From Ahrensia kielensis DSM 5890 (GTDB lineage: Bacteria; Pseudomonadota; Alphaproteobacteria; Rhizobiales; Rhizobiaceae): DNA of 64,000 nt. Below are positions 10,583-19,618 of the stretch, in pieces. The translations under genes were made by a program, and so were the position numbers. Location of the stretch: the NCBI RefSeq assembly GCF_000374465.1, contig NZ_KB894531.1:186001-250000 (forward strand). Reading direction: 5' to 3'. Within the stretch, counting starts at the first letter, position 1. Each line of letters starts with the position of its first letter. The notes beneath the pieces are model-generated. The model did not search any database and was not told the origin of the DNA. It saw only the letters and a list, made by a program, of their open reading frames with translations.

Positions 10583-11182
10583 TTAACCGTTCAATGTGCC
10601 TTTAGTGGACGGAATGGCATCGGCTTGGCGTGGATCAATTTCCAACGCCGTGCGCAATACGCGGGCAACCGCCTTGAAACAAGTTTCGGCAATATGGTGG
10701 CTGTTTGCCGCATAATGATTTCTCACATGAAGCGTGATGCCAGCATGCTGTGAAAAGGCTTGGAAGAATTCGCGCACCAATTCAGTATCGAATGTACCAA
10801 TCTTCGCGGCGGTAAATTCGACATTCCACACCAGAAAAGGCCTGCCCGACACATCAATTGCTGCAGACGTTAGCGCCTCATCCATCGCCAAATCCAATGA
10901 AGCATAGCGTGTCACGCCGCGGCGCTCACCCAGTGCCTTATTGACCGCTTGACCAAGCGCAATGCCGCAATCTTCAACCGTATGGTGATCGTCAATGTGA
11001 AGATCGCCTTTGGCGCTGACATTCATATCAATCAAAGAATGGCGGGATAATTGCTCAAGCATATGATCAAAGAAACCAACACCGGTTTCGATCGTATTTT
11101 TTCCAGTGCCATCAAGGTCAACGGAAACTGAAATATCGGTTTCGTTTGTTTTGCGGCTGATTTTTGCTGTACGCGCACTCAT
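10583..11182 (-). CDS. hisB: Imidazoleglycerol-phosphate dehydratase
   Basis: Manganese enzyme that removes water from imidazole glycerol phosphate. Metal-binding histidine motifs are present: [25 protein letters not shown]-type [14 protein letters not shown], and [15 protein letters not shown]. Monofunctional, without the HisN phosphatase domain of the E. coli protein. I start at ATG 11182 (199 residues), which has AGGA 8 bases upstream, and not at the in-frame TTG 24 bases further out. First gene of the leftward his-coaA operon, divergent from hslV. Confidence 0.95.
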   Translation of the reverse strand: MSARTAKISRKTNETDISVSVDLDGTGKNTIETGVGFFDHMLEQLSRHSLIDMNVSAKGDLHIDDHHTVEDCGIALGQAVNKALGERRGVTRYASLDLAMDEALTSAAIDVSGRPFLVWNVEFTAAKIGTFDTELVREFFQAFSQHAGITLHVRNHYAANSHHIAETCFKAVARVLRTALEIDPRQADAIPSTKGTLNG

Positions 11183-11249
11183 AATAGCAGTCCTAATCTC
11201 TCTCAAAACGCTCTTACCAAGGCTTTACAGCAAATACTAGCGCTCTGAT

Positions 11250-11278
11250 TTGCAATCAATTTTACAGTCATTACATAT
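11250..11278 (+). promoter_or_regulatory. Candidate hslV promoter
   Basis: TTGCAA (11250-11255), a 17-base spacer and ACATAT (11273-11278) resemble -35 and -10 boxes, 32 bases before the hslV ATG. I do not see a convincing heat-shock sigma (RpoH) promoter. Assigned by eye only. Confidence 0.35.
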
Positions 11279-11310
11279 CGACTAACAGAATTTCGATTGA
11301 GGAACATATA

Positions 11311-11841
11311 ATGACAACAATCGTAGCAGTACGAAAAGAAGGTAAAGTCGTCGTTGCCGGTGATGGTCAGGTCAGTTTGGGCCAGACCGTTATGAAGGGT
11401 AATGCCCGCAAAGTAAGGCGTATTGGTAAGGATGGCAGCGTTATTGCTGGATTTGCTGGTGCCACCGCCGATGCTTTTACATTGCTTGAACGGTTAGAGC
11501 GAAAACTAGAGCAATATCCTGACCAGCTCATGCGTGCGGCTGTTGAGCTTGCCAAAGATTGGCGCACGGACAAATATTTGCGCAATCTTGAAGCCATGAT
11601 GATTGTTGCAGACAAATCCGTTACACTATGCGTGACCGGTAATGGCGATGTTCTTGAACCTGAACACGGCGTTATGGCTATCGGTTCAGGGGGTAATTTT
11701 GCTTTGGCCGCCGCCCGTGCGCTACACGATACCGATTATGATGCCGAGGAAATCGCAAAACGGGCAATGAAGATTGCTGCTGAAATTTGCGTCTATACAA
11801 ATGATGGCCTCGTTCTAGAAAGCCTTGACGCAGAAAGCTGA
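11311..11841 (+). CDS. hslV: ATP-dependent protease HslV, peptidase subunit
   Basis: Proteasome-like threonine peptidase that forms a double hexamer and works with the HslU ATPase on misfolded proteins. After loss of the initiator Met the protein begins TTIVAVRK, so the catalytic Thr is exposed directly, without the longer propeptide seen in several rhizobial HslV proteins. [39 protein letters not shown] and the C-terminal YTNDGLVLE are family signatures. 176 residues. hslU is not directly adjacent: a membrane-protein gene lies between them. Confidence 0.95.
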   Translation: MTTIVAVRKEGKVVVAGDGQVSLGQTVMKGNARKVRRIGKDGSVIAGFAGATADAFTLLERLERKLEQYPDQLMRAAVELAKDWRTDKYLRNLEAMMIVADKSVTLCVTGNGDVLEPEHGVMAIGSGGNFALAAARALHDTDYDAEEIAKRAMKIAAEICVYTNDGLVLESLDAES

Positions 11842-11935
11842 TAGGCTTTGAAGCAAACGCGCTAATTTCATCATGCATTTGCTTCGCGTTTACTTCATAA
11901 GTGTCCGCAAGGGTTCAGATCACAAAGGTATTTAG

Positions 11936-13105
11936 ATGCTCAAGCAGGCACATCTTGAAGAGGCGGTTAGGCGCGGCGTCATTAACGCCCGCCAACAGGC
12001 AGATATTTTAGTCATTGCCCGTGAAGGTGATGACAGTAGCGCTGCAAAACTGCAAGAGATTCAAAATATTGATAATGATGAAGATCTAAGACTAGTCGGC
12101 GGCGGCAATGATTTGTTTGTCACCGTCGGTATTTTGATGTTGTTTTCAGGTGTCGGCTTTGTCTTGCAGACATGGCTTGGCGACAATCAAATTATCCGCG
12201 CGGCTCTCATGGCTGTTTTGATGTGGCTTGTTGCAGAGTTCGTCACACGCCAATTCCGCATGAAACTTTCATCCACCGTGCTTGGTCTTGGATTTTTAGG
12301 TTACACCGCCGCCATACTTGGCATTTATATTTGGGAAACATTGGACTTGGCAAAAATTGCCGACAACCCACAATTGGCATTTGGCCTGCGCCCGACAATT
12401 GGCTCTTATGGCAGCGCCTTCTTTGGCGGTATTGCGCTGATTTCAATCCTATATTTCTGGCGCTTTCGTGTGCCCATCATGTCAGCTGCCATTGCTATTA
12501 GCTTAACAGGCTTCGCATTTCTTTGGACATTTTTGTATTTCTACGATGGTGTCACAGATGGCCGTGTTCAATTGCCAACCGTTGAACAAATACCTTTGAT
12601 CTTGGAACGCGCACTCATGATGCCGCTCATCTGTGGTATTGTTGTGTTTTGCACCGCTGTCTATTTCGATTTACGAGACCGCGAACGCTCCACTGTCTGG
12701 TCTGATTGTGCGTTTTGGCTGCATGTGATTTCCGCGCCATTGCTCGTCCATCCATTGTTTATTCTTGCAACAGGCCAAGATGTTGTTCTCGGCAAAATTG
12801 AGCCGGGCATGACCGCATCCATCATGTTGGGCCTGTTAATCAGTGCTTTTGTTTATGTCGCCCTAGCCATTGATCGGCGCTCATTGCTCATTCCAACGCT
12901 GGCTTATTTCGGATCGCTTGGCGTTTATTACATGATTGAGAGCACCGCGAACTCAACGGGCCTACCACCGCTTGCGCTGATTTTGTTGGTCATTGGTTTG
13001 CTTGTCATCATGTTCGGTGCGGGCTGGCAACGCATTCGCGCCTTGATTGTGCGACCAACTCTCCCCACATCGTTAATCAACAAACTGCCACCTATCAGAG
13101 TGTAA
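11936..13105 (+). CDS. Multi-pass membrane protein between hslV and hslU (DUF2157-like)
   Basis: A 389-residue integral membrane protein of unknown function. A soluble N-terminal part of about 60 residues ([19 protein letters not shown], then an acidic stretch) resembles the start of DUF2157 proteins. About nine to ten hydrophobic segments follow from residue 63 to about 365, and the tail is short and basic. No catalytic motif is recognisable. It starts 94 bases after hslV and ends 5 bases before hslU, so it shares a transcript with hslU at least. A role in membrane protein quality control would fit the position but is inference. The DUF2157 assignment is tentative. Confidence 0.65.
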   Translation: MLKQAHLEEAVRRGVINARQQADILVIAREGDDSSAAKLQEIQNIDNDEDLRLVGGGNDLFVTVGILMLFSGVGFVLQTWLGDNQIIRAALMAVLMWLVAEFVTRQFRMKLSSTVLGLGFLGYTAAILGIYIWETLDLAKIADNPQLAFGLRPTIGSYGSAFFGGIALISILYFWRFRVPIMSAAIAISLTGFAFLWTFLYFYDGVTDGRVQLPTVEQIPLILERALMMPLICGIVVFCTAVYFDLRDRERSTVWSDCAFWLHVISAPLLVHPLFILATGQDVVLGKIEPGMTASIMLGLLISAFVYVALAIDRRSLLIPTLAYFGSLGVYYMIESTANSTGLPPLALILLVIGLLVIMFGAGWQRIRALIVRPTLPTSLINKLPPIRV

Positions 13106-13110
13106 TTTTT

Positions 13111-14415
13111 ATGAGTGTATATTCTCCACGCGAGACGGTTTCAGAGCTTGATCGTCATATCATTGGTCAAAAAGACGCTAAACGTGCGGTAGCTATCGCG
13201 CTGCGTAACCGTTGGCGCCGATTGCAGCTAGACGGCGATTTGCGCGAAGAGGTGATGCCTAAAAACATCCTTATGATTGGACCAACCGGCGTTGGTAAAA
13301 CAGAAATTTCACGCCGCCTTGCTAAGCTTGTCGGTGCGCCATTTGTCAAAATCGAAGCCACTAAATTTACTGAAGTTGGTTATGTGGGCCGCGATGTTGA
13401 GCAGATTATTCGTGATCTCGTTGAAATTGGCATCGGCCTTGTGCGCGAGAAAAAGCGCGCTGAAGTCAACGCTAAAGCACATTTGAATGCTGAAGAGCGT
13501 GTGCTTGATGCGCTAGTTGGCGCAACTTCAAGCCCAGCAACGCGCGATAGTTTTCGAAAGAAGTTGCGTGACGGTTCGCTTGATGAAAAAGAGATTGAAG
13601 TCGAAATCGCTGACACCGCATCACAGGGCGGCTTTGAGATTCCAGGCATGCCTGGTGCCAATGTTGGTATGATCAATATTGGCGACCTGATGGGCAAAGC
13701 CTTTGGCGGACGCACCAAGAAAATTAAAACAAGCGTGCGCGATAGCTATAAGCATCTCGTCAATGATGAGTCGGATAAACTCCTTGATGAGGAAAAACTC
13801 GTCGAAGAAGCAATCAAGTCTGTCGAGAATGACGGCATCGTCTTTCTCGATGAGATTGACAAAATTGCATCTGGCAATGAGCGATCTGGCGCAGGCGTAA
13901 GCCGAGAAGGTGTTCAGCGCGATTTACTGCCACTTGTTGAAGGCACGACTGTTGCGACAAAACATGGTCCGGTGAAAACAGATCATATTCTATTTATTGC
14001 ATCTGGCGCGTTTCATGTGGCCAAACCTTCTGATCTTCTACCAGAATTGCAGGGCCGCCTGCCGATCCGTGTTGAATTGCGCGCTCTGACAAAAGAAGAT
14101 TTTAAGCGCATTCTTACTGAAACCGATGCAAGCTTGATTAAGCAATATATCGCGTTGATGGCTACTGAGAATGTGACATTGGAATTCACCGATGATGCAA
14201 TAGACGCCTTGGCTGATATTGCCGTTGATTTGAATTCCACGGTCGAAAACATTGGTGCACGCCGTTTGCAAACGGTCATGGAACGGGTGCTTGATGAAAT
14301 CTCCTTTGAAGCGCCGGATAAATCTGGTTCCAGCTATACGATTGATGCGGACTATGTGCGTAAAAGCGTTGGCGAGCTCGCCAAGGACGCTGATCTATCG
14401 CGTTTCATTCTGTGA
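13111..14415 (+). CDS. hslU: HslU, ATPase/unfoldase subunit of HslUV protease
   Basis: AAA+ unfoldase that feeds substrates to HslV. N-terminal [20 protein letters not shown]; Walker [10 protein letters not shown] at residues 57-65; Walker [12 protein letters not shown]; the pore loop region [19 protein letters not shown]; the variable I-domain at about 105-230; and the C-terminal LSRFIL that docks into HslV. 434 residues, normal length. Starts 5 bases after the upstream membrane protein gene. A terminator-like hairpin lies 28 bases after the stop. Confidence 0.96.
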   Translation: MSVYSPRETVSELDRHIIGQKDAKRAVAIALRNRWRRLQLDGDLREEVMPKNILMIGPTGVGKTEISRRLAKLVGAPFVKIEATKFTEVGYVGRDVEQIIRDLVEIGIGLVREKKRAEVNAKAHLNAEERVLDALVGATSSPATRDSFRKKLRDGSLDEKEIEVEIADTASQGGFEIPGMPGANVGMINIGDLMGKAFGGRTKKIKTSVRDSYKHLVNDESDKLLDEEKLVEEAIKSVENDGIVFLDEIDKIASGNERSGAGVSREGVQRDLLPLVEGTTVATKHGPVKTDHILFIASGAFHVAKPSDLLPELQGRLPIRVELRALTKEDFKRILTETDASLIKQYIALMATENVTLEFTDDAIDALADIAVDLNSTVENIGARRLQTVMERVLDEISFEAPDKSGSSYTIDADYVRKSVGELAKDADLSRFIL

Positions 14416-14442
14416 CCGATTTCACACGCTGAAACTTAAAGG

Positions 14443-14475
14443 AAGAGGGGCACTCGACATAGGGGCGCCCTTTTT
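14443..14475 (+). terminator. Terminator-like hairpin after hslU
   Basis: AAGAGGGGC (14443-14451) can pair with GCCCTTTTT (14467-14475), nine pairs including two G-T, ending in a T tract. It lies between the hslU stop and the next gene. Confidence 0.55.
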
Positions 14476-14512
14476 CTATTTAACCTTACGAAAGTTAAAT
14501 CAAGGCGGCGTG

Positions 14513-15493
14513 ATGGGACTTCATAAGAAAAAATACTCAACTGCGATGATTAGCGCTCTATGCGCTGTATCGCTGCTTATGCCCTCCACTGCTTATGCAC
14601 TGACAAAAATGTCCGGTGATAATGTGAACGTGGAACAGCCTGCTATTCCTGGTTCGTCTAAAAATCGGACACAAGCTCTGAAGAAGACCTTTGATGGAAA
14701 ATATCAAAAAGTCCTTCAACTTCTCAAAAATGATCGCGGTTTAATTTCCGATATAAAGTCCATATCCAAAAAATTCGGCATCGACCCCATCCATATGGTC
14801 GGCGCGATTGTTGGCGAACATACTTATAATGTCGATGCAATGGACCGTGCTCAAAGCTATTATATTAAAGCAATTTCCTATCTGAAATCAGATATTGATT
14901 TTGAATATGATGGTGAAAGTATCACTGCCTTTGTTGAGCGTCCACAGTTTGAAAAGTGCAAGAGCTTAAAAGAAAGCCTTGAGCTTTGGACATGCCGCGA
15001 AAATGTTTGGATCTCAAAATTCAGCGGCAAAACAGTTGATGGTAAAAAATTCCCGCGTAACCGTTTTAGTGCTGTGTTTTTTCAGCCCTTTTATGCCGGA
15101 CAGACCTTCGGCATAGGCCAGCTTAATCCATTGACTGCGCTGATGATGACAGATGCCGTATCAAAAGTGACAGGCGCCCGCAAAATTGACGCCTCTAGAG
15201 GCAAGGATGTCTATGCAACGATCATGGACCCGAGAAAAACACTGCCTTATATCGCTGCAACATTAAAATCATCGATTGAAACTTATAAACGTTATGCAGA
15301 CTTCGACATCTCTGCAAATCCTGGTATCACAGCAACACTGTATAATACAGGCAATCCGAAAGCACGGGCGCTGGCTCTGGCTCGCAAAAATAAGGCATTA
15401 AAAGCTGCGGGTAAACCTATCGAAACGCCGCAAGAAAACTATTATGGCTGGCTGATTAATGATCGCATTGATGAGCTGCGTTCACTTTTATAA
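14513..15493 (+). CDS. Secreted DUF1402 protein
   Basis: A 326-residue protein of the DUF1402 family, found mainly in Rhizobiales and of unknown function. The N-terminus is a clear Sec signal (KKK, hydrophobic core to about residue 28, probable cleavage after AYA at 29), so it is periplasmic. The body contains ISKKFGIDPIHMVGAIVGEHTYN and FGIGQLNPLTALMM, which faintly recall lytic transglycosylase folds (glutamate in VGEHTYN); this is inference. Start chosen at ATG 14513, with AAGG seven bases upstream; a much longer open frame upstream overlaps hslU and is not supported. Confidence 0.75.
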   Translation: MGLHKKKYSTAMISALCAVSLLMPSTAYALTKMSGDNVNVEQPAIPGSSKNRTQALKKTFDGKYQKVLQLLKNDRGLISDIKSISKKFGIDPIHMVGAIVGEHTYNVDAMDRAQSYYIKAISYLKSDIDFEYDGESITAFVERPQFEKCKSLKESLELWTCRENVWISKFSGKTVDGKKFPRNRFSAVFFQPFYAGQTFGIGQLNPLTALMMTDAVSKVTGARKIDASRGKDVYATIMDPRKTLPYIAATLKSSIETYKRYADFDISANPGITATLYNTGNPKARALALARKNKALKAAGKPIETPQENYYGWLINDRIDELRSLL

Positions 15494-15498
15494 TCACA

Positions 15499-15894
15499 TC
15501 ATTCTCGCGGCAGATATTTTGGGATTTTCGCACTGTTTCGAATGGCAGCATCAAGTCTGATTCGAAGATCTTCTATCGCCGTGTCCGACAAGACATCGAT
15601 GCCTGATGCTAAAAGATTAGCAAGCTCTGTGGCACGCGGCGAAAGCTGTGTCGTATCAATCGTTACACGCGGTGCAGAGCGCAGTGCCAAGGTTTGCAAT
15701 TCATCGGCATCATCCCAAATGATATTGAGGCAAGCAATAATCTGCTGAACCAAAATCCATCGCGGCGTGCCACGTTTGCCATGTTCCAGTGCAGACAAAT
15801 AAGCAGCTGATACATTGAGTTGTTTTGCCATTTCCTTCTGGGTCATACCGCGCTCATTGCGCAACTCGCGAACGCGTTCTCCAAATGGTGTCAT
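15499..15894 (-). CDS. XRE-family transcriptional regulator
   Basis: A 131-residue cytoplasmic DNA-binding protein. A Cro/CI helix-turn-helix occupies residues 5-60: FGERVRELRNERGMTQKEMA then LNVSAAYLSALEHGKRG, the recognition helix being SAAYLSALE. The C-terminal half has no known ligand-binding domain. It lies 10 bases after the Smr-domain gene, reading the same way, so it is probably the last gene of the Tim44-mltA-Smr-XRE operon. Target genes are unknown. Confidence 0.85.
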   Translation of the reverse strand: MTPFGERVRELRNERGMTQKEMAKQLNVSAAYLSALEHGKRGTPRWILVQQIIACLNIIWDDADELQTLALRSAPRVTIDTTQLSPRATELANLLASGIDVLSDTAIEDLRIRLDAAIRNSAKIPKYLPRE

Positions 15895-15904
15895 ATTGTT
15901 ATCC

Positions 15905-16513
15905 TTATCGCAGACGCCTCAAGCGAACATAAAACGCACCATCACCACCATGACTTCGGCTGGCAGCTTGGTAGCCGTTTACGATTGAAGAAAAAGCCGG
16001 CATATTGAGCCAAATTGGCAGCATACGGCGAAGCACGCCTTCACTTGTTGGCGAACCACCCTTACCAGTAATCACCAATACATGCCTTTGTCCCAAATTA
16101 CGGGCCTGTGTTAAAAATGCCTGCAAGCGATGAATTGCCTGATCTTGTGTTAAATCATGCAAATCAACTTGGCTATCGATGGGCAACCGCCCTTTGGCGA
16201 TTTTTCGATATACAGGCTTATCAATATGCGCAGCTATGGGTGCGGGGCTAGGCGTGGTTTTAGGCTTTTGTTCCGGTGTTATCGGTTTTATCTGGCTTGC
16301 TGCTTTCGCACGGCGCAATTCAGCATCTTTGATCGGTGTCGATCTTTTTGGCGCTGGCATGAATTGATCCATATGCTCGCTAAAGCTTTCAGCTTCACCC
16401 AGCTCTGGTTTTGCTGATTTGCGCATCGGAACCACAGTGCGCGTAACGAGATTCCAAAGAACCTTCTCGTCAGGTTTGAGTTCTCTTGTCCCAACATTTT
16501 TTTTAAGTGTCAT
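15905..16513 (-). CDS. Smr-domain protein
   Basis: A 202-residue protein with a C-terminal Smr (small MutS-related) domain, a nuclease-like fold: VDLHDLTQDQAIHRLQAFL, VLVITGKGG, GGDGAFYVRLRRLR. The usual LDLHG motif reads VDLHD here, so the conserved glycine is replaced by aspartate. The N-terminal half is low in complexity and basic, rich in Lys, Pro and Ala. Its start overlaps the mltA stop by 4 bases. In Rhizobiales this family is regularly linked to mltA; the biological role is not established. Confidence 0.85.
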   Translation of the reverse strand: MTLKKNVGTRELKPDEKVLWNLVTRTVVPMRKSAKPELGEAESFSEHMDQFMPAPKRSTPIKDAELRRAKAASQIKPITPEQKPKTTPSPAPIAAHIDKPVYRKIAKGRLPIDSQVDLHDLTQDQAIHRLQAFLTQARNLGQRHVLVITGKGGSPTSEGVLRRMLPIWLNMPAFSSIVNGYQAASRSHGGDGAFYVRLRRLR

Positions 16514-17607
16514 GGCAATTGAATCCCAGCTTCATCAAAGCCAATGCCACGCGGTACAAGAATTGTAAAATCGCAAAGCGAATTAACCGCACCAGCTTTT
16601 TCTCCCGCAAGATCGCCGCTTCCGAAAAATATATCCCCGCGCGACGGTCCAACGATTGCAGTGCCTGTCTCTTGCGCAATCATCAAATGCTGAAATGGTG
16701 CATTATTTACTGTATCAGCCTGAACAAAAATCGGTGTTCCAAACGTATGTATCAGGCGATCAACAGCCAGAGAGCGTTCAGTGGTTAATGGCACTTTTGC
16801 GGCTGCAATTGGTCCCAAATTTTCATTTATAGAAGGGGCTTCTTTGAAGAAAATATAAGATCTGTTTTCTTCCATAAGCGCAGTTGCTTTATCTGGATTT
16901 TTTGACAGCCATGCGCGAATGGATTGCATCGAAATTTGATCTTTTGCTATTTCACCGCGCTCAATGAGGTTCTTGCCTATTGCCGTAAATGGATGACCGG
17001 ATTTTCCGTCATAAGTAATGCGGACGGTTTCACCATTTCCCATATTTAAGCGGGCCGCACCCTGCACATGAATAAAAAACGCATCTACGGGATCTTTTAT
17101 CCATGCAATCGCAAGATCATCGACATCGATTGCGCCGCGGTTGATGGCTGCACGATCATAATATTCAACGATGTTTCCATTGCCATCTCGTCTGCCAAAG
17201 CGATAATCCTCGCTTAAGGTCGAGGGTCTATTGCTTTCATTTAAAACAATCAGATCATCAGGGCGGCGCAGCAAGGGCGTTGCAAATTGTGCATCACTAC
17301 CGCGTTGCGCATCAACTTCCGGCTCATAAAAACCTGTCACTTGGCCGCGCTTTTCATCATGGCAGACAAGTTTATACGCTGAAAAATTATCTTCGAAGAA
17401 ATGCCGAGGGTTTTTGATCGCTTCTGGTCTCTGCGATAATGCAATCAATGGATCGAAAGCAGCGGGTGTAATCCCGATGCTACCGGTTTTATAGCGCTCA
17501 TCTATGGGTTTGAGCGCTTGGCGCTGAAACGCTGCCAAAGCAGCGCCGTGGTCATCGTCCTTCCAACCGGATAGCGCGCTATAGGATATCGGACGAAGTG
17601 ACCACAT
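16510..17607 (-). CDS. mltA: Membrane-bound lytic murein transglycosylase A
   Basis: Cleaves peptidoglycan glycan strands to 1,6-anhydro-muropeptides. Family signatures: TGFYEPEVDAQRGSD, FFIHVQGAARLNM with YDGKSGHPFTAIGKNL, and the C-terminal 3D domain SLAVDRLIHTFGTP, GTAIVGPSRGDIFFGSG. The catalytic aspartate of the 3D domain is in that region. 365 residues. Odd: the reading frame begins MWSLRPISYSALSG with no signal peptide or lipobox, and an in-frame stop lies 24 bases upstream with no alternative start between, so a secretion signal is not encoded here. It follows the Tim44-like gene by 14 bases. Confidence 0.88.
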   Translation of the reverse strand: MWSLRPISYSALSGWKDDDHGAALAAFQRQALKPIDERYKTGSIGITPAAFDPLIALSQRPEAIKNPRHFFEDNFSAYKLVCHDEKRGQVTGFYEPEVDAQRGSDAQFATPLLRRPDDLIVLNESNRPSTLSEDYRFGRRDGNGNIVEYYDRAAINRGAIDVDDLAIAWIKDPVDAFFIHVQGAARLNMGNGETVRITYDGKSGHPFTAIGKNLIERGEIAKDQISMQSIRAWLSKNPDKATALMEENRSYIFFKEAPSINENLGPIAAAKVPLTTERSLAVDRLIHTFGTPIFVQADTVNNAPFQHLMIAQETGTAIVGPSRGDIFFGSGDLAGEKAGAVNSLCDFTILVPRGIGFDEAGIQLP

Positions 17608-17621
17608 AAATATTGCTGAAG

Positions 17622-18311
17622 TTAGTCTTCAGCTTCTGTCGCAACAAGTTTCCAGTTTGGATCTCTCTGGCGCGTATCGCGTGCGAAAGTCCAAATATCT
17701 TTTACTTCAACAACCGCTTCAGGATCACCATCAATAATTTCGCCAGCCTTATCGCGGGTTGAAGAAATCATCTGGCTAACAACGGATACGGTTAGATGTG
17801 CATCATGACCGCGAAGTTCCGCATCGCTAAATTCAATTTTTTCAATACCAACAAAATTAGACTGAACCGTTTCGCCAGCTTTTGCACGATCGTCCAATGC
17901 AGCAGCAAAACCATCATAAACTTCTTTGGAAAGTAAATTTTTCAATGTCTTTTTATCACCGTCGGCAAAAGACATGACAATCATCTCATAGGCCATGCCT
18001 GCGCCTTTTAGGAATTCTTTTGGCTCAAAAGCAGGTGCAGCATCTTTGATTTTGCGTAAATTTTTATTCAAAGCGCTGGAAGTTTCAGCGATTTCATCAA
18101 TTTGCTTATAAGGATCGCTCGCACCCTCTTTGCGATTAGGCAATGTAATAACATTATCGCCGTCATTTTCCGGCGCTTCCTGTTGTTTGCGGCTAGGATC
18201 AAATGGTGGGCGTTCATGACCCGTGCGTTTTCCTAAAACGCTGCGCAGTTGCATAAACACAAAAACTGCAGCAACGACAAAAATGAGGGTTACTAAGTTT
18301 GAACTTTCCAT
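17622..18311 (-). CDS. Tim44-like domain protein
   Basis: A 229-residue inner-membrane protein with one N-terminal transmembrane segment (about residues 5-25), a disordered charged linker, and a C-terminal Tim44-like domain from about residue 85 (FLKGAGMAYEMIVMSFADGDKKTLKNLLSKEVYDGFAAAL). Alphaproteobacterial homologues (TimA) are relatives of the mitochondrial import motor subunit Tim44; their bacterial role is unclear. Divergent from fxsA, opposite secB two genes on, which is the conserved order around the origin in this group. First gene of the leftward mltA operon. Confidence 0.85.
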   Translation of the reverse strand: MESSNLVTLIFVVAAVFVFMQLRSVLGKRTGHERPPFDPSRKQQEAPENDGDNVITLPNRKEGASDPYKQIDEIAETSSALNKNLRKIKDAAPAFEPKEFLKGAGMAYEMIVMSFADGDKKTLKNLLSKEVYDGFAAALDDRAKAGETVQSNFVGIEKIEFSDAELRGHDAHLTVSVVSQMISSTRDKAGEIIDGDPEAVVEVKDIWTFARDTRQRDPNWKLVATEAED

Positions 18312-18441
18312 AAAACACCTTGTTTAGCGAGATTCGTCATCAGCACATATAGTCTGATATAGAGGTCAGCTAGTCATCATTCAAATTTATGACTTAAATA
18401 CCTATATAAAAGCTAGTCTTAGCACTCATTTGGAGAAAATT

Positions 18442-18927
18442 GTGCCTTTTTCGCTTATACCCTTTATGCTTTTGATCATTCCGATGCTTGAAATTGCCAC
18501 GTTTGTGGTTGTCGGTGGCCAAATTGGCGTTTTCCCAACCCTTGCTATGATCGTTGTCACGGCCATCATTGGATCAATTTTGCTGCGCGTGCAGGGTTTT
18601 GGACTGATTGCAAAAATACAAAGCGATATAAGCCGCGGAAAAATGCCTGCGCGTGAACTGGTTCACGGCGTCATGATCGCTATTGCGGGTATTTTGCTGC
18701 TAACGCCGGGCTTTGTAACAGATACCTGCGGTTTTTTGTTATTTGTGCCTCCTATTCGCGATGCTGTTTGGCACTTTGCTAAAAGCCGGATCAATATTGT
18801 CAATCTGCGTGGTGGTCCAGATCAGAGCCCTACGAAAGGCGATGCTTCCAGCGGCCCGACAATTGATCTTGATGAAGACGATTTTAAAAGAGAGCCTGAC
18901 GCAAACAGCCCTTGGTCTGATAAATGA
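18442..18927 (+). CDS. fxsA: FxsA family membrane protein
   Basis: Small inner-membrane protein of the FxsA (suppressor of F exclusion of phage T7) family. Three to four hydrophobic segments: PFSLIPFMLLIIPMLEIATF, a second at about 30-50, and IAIAGILLLTPGFVTDTCGFLL, the family signature, ending at about residue 105; the tail is acidic. I start at GTG 18442 (161 residues) because GGAG lies six bases before it; an in-frame TTG 12 bases upstream has no such site. Molecular function unknown. Confidence 0.85.
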   Translation: MPFSLIPFMLLIIPMLEIATFVVVGGQIGVFPTLAMIVVTAIIGSILLRVQGFGLIAKIQSDISRGKMPARELVHGVMIAIAGILLLTPGFVTDTCGFLLFVPPIRDAVWHFAKSRINIVNLRGGPDQSPTKGDASSGPTIDLDEDDFKREPDANSPWSDK

Positions 18928-18939
18928 TTTCGGCTACTT

Positions 18940-18959
18940 AAAACGCGTGCTTGCGTTTT
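18940..18959 (+). terminator. Intrinsic terminator after fxsA
   Basis: AAAACGC (18940-18946) / GCGTTTT (18953-18959) with a six-base loop, 12 bases after the fxsA stop. Short, but the T-rich descending arm is typical. Confidence 0.6.
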
Positions 18960-19031
18960 GCTTGTCAGCAACTTTCGAGCGTGTTACTTCGAGCCAACTT
19001 TAACAATTTAAACTCAACAGGTTCTGACTTA

Positions 19032-19532
19032 ATGGCTAAAGATCCAAAATCTACAGGTACTGAAGGCGCAGCCGCCAGCAATGGCGAAGCACCACAACTC
19101 AGCGTTTTGACGCAATATGTAAAAGATTTGTCATTCGAAAGCCCTGGTGCACCGCTTTCATTGCGTCCACGCGAAAAAGCACCTGCGATCAATATCAATG
19201 TTAACGTCAACGCTAATCCGCTTTCTGAAACTGATTATGACGTAAACCTTACTTTGACAGCGATTGCCAAAGATGGCGATGACGTGTTGTTCAATGTTGA
19301 ATTGGTTTATGGCGGCGTGTTTAGAATTGCAGGCTTCCCGCAAGAGCATGTTATGCCTTTGCTCTTTGTTGAATGTCCGCGTTTAATTTTCCCATTCGCA
19401 CGTCAGATCGTTGCAGAATGTACGCGTAATGGTGGTTTCCCACCATTGATGATTGACCCAATTGATTTTGCTAAAATGTTCCAGCAACGAATTGCTGAAG
19501 AAACAGCAAAATCTCAGATTAAACCAAACTAA
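19032..19532 (+). CDS. secB: Protein-export chaperone SecB
   Basis: Cytosolic tetrameric chaperone that holds preproteins unfolded and passes them to SecA. Conserved elements: [32 protein letters not shown] and [34 protein letters not shown]. The N-terminus has the Ala/Ser/Gly-rich extension usual in alphaproteobacteria. Start at ATG 19032 gives 166 residues; the longer open frame upstream would add 27 unconserved residues. Followed by a strong terminator and convergent with dnaQ. Confidence 0.95.
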   Translation: MAKDPKSTGTEGAAASNGEAPQLSVLTQYVKDLSFESPGAPLSLRPREKAPAININVNVNANPLSETDYDVNLTLTAIAKDGDDVLFNVELVYGGVFRIAGFPQEHVMPLLFVECPRLIFPFARQIVAECTRNGGFPPLMIDPIDFAKMFQQRIAEETAKSQIKPN

Positions 19533-19551
19533 ACCTATCTATATTAACGAC

Positions 19552-19577
19552 AAAGCCCGCTTTACGCGGGCTTTTTT
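19552..19577 (+). terminator. Strong intrinsic terminator between secB and dnaQ
   Basis: AAAGCCCGC (19552-19560) / GCGGGCTTT (19566-19574) with a five-base loop and a TTTTTT run. Terminates secB; the A tract at the left end gives a shorter U tract for dnaQ transcripts, so it may work both ways. Confidence 0.85.
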
Positions 19578-19618
19578 GTGCAAACATAAATGATTTGCCG
19601 GATTCACAAGTCTGCTAC

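Noticed and set aside
14252-14512. Upstream extension of the DUF1402 gene into hslU
   Set aside because: The extension covers hslU coding sequence and the terminator hairpin and hides the signal peptide.
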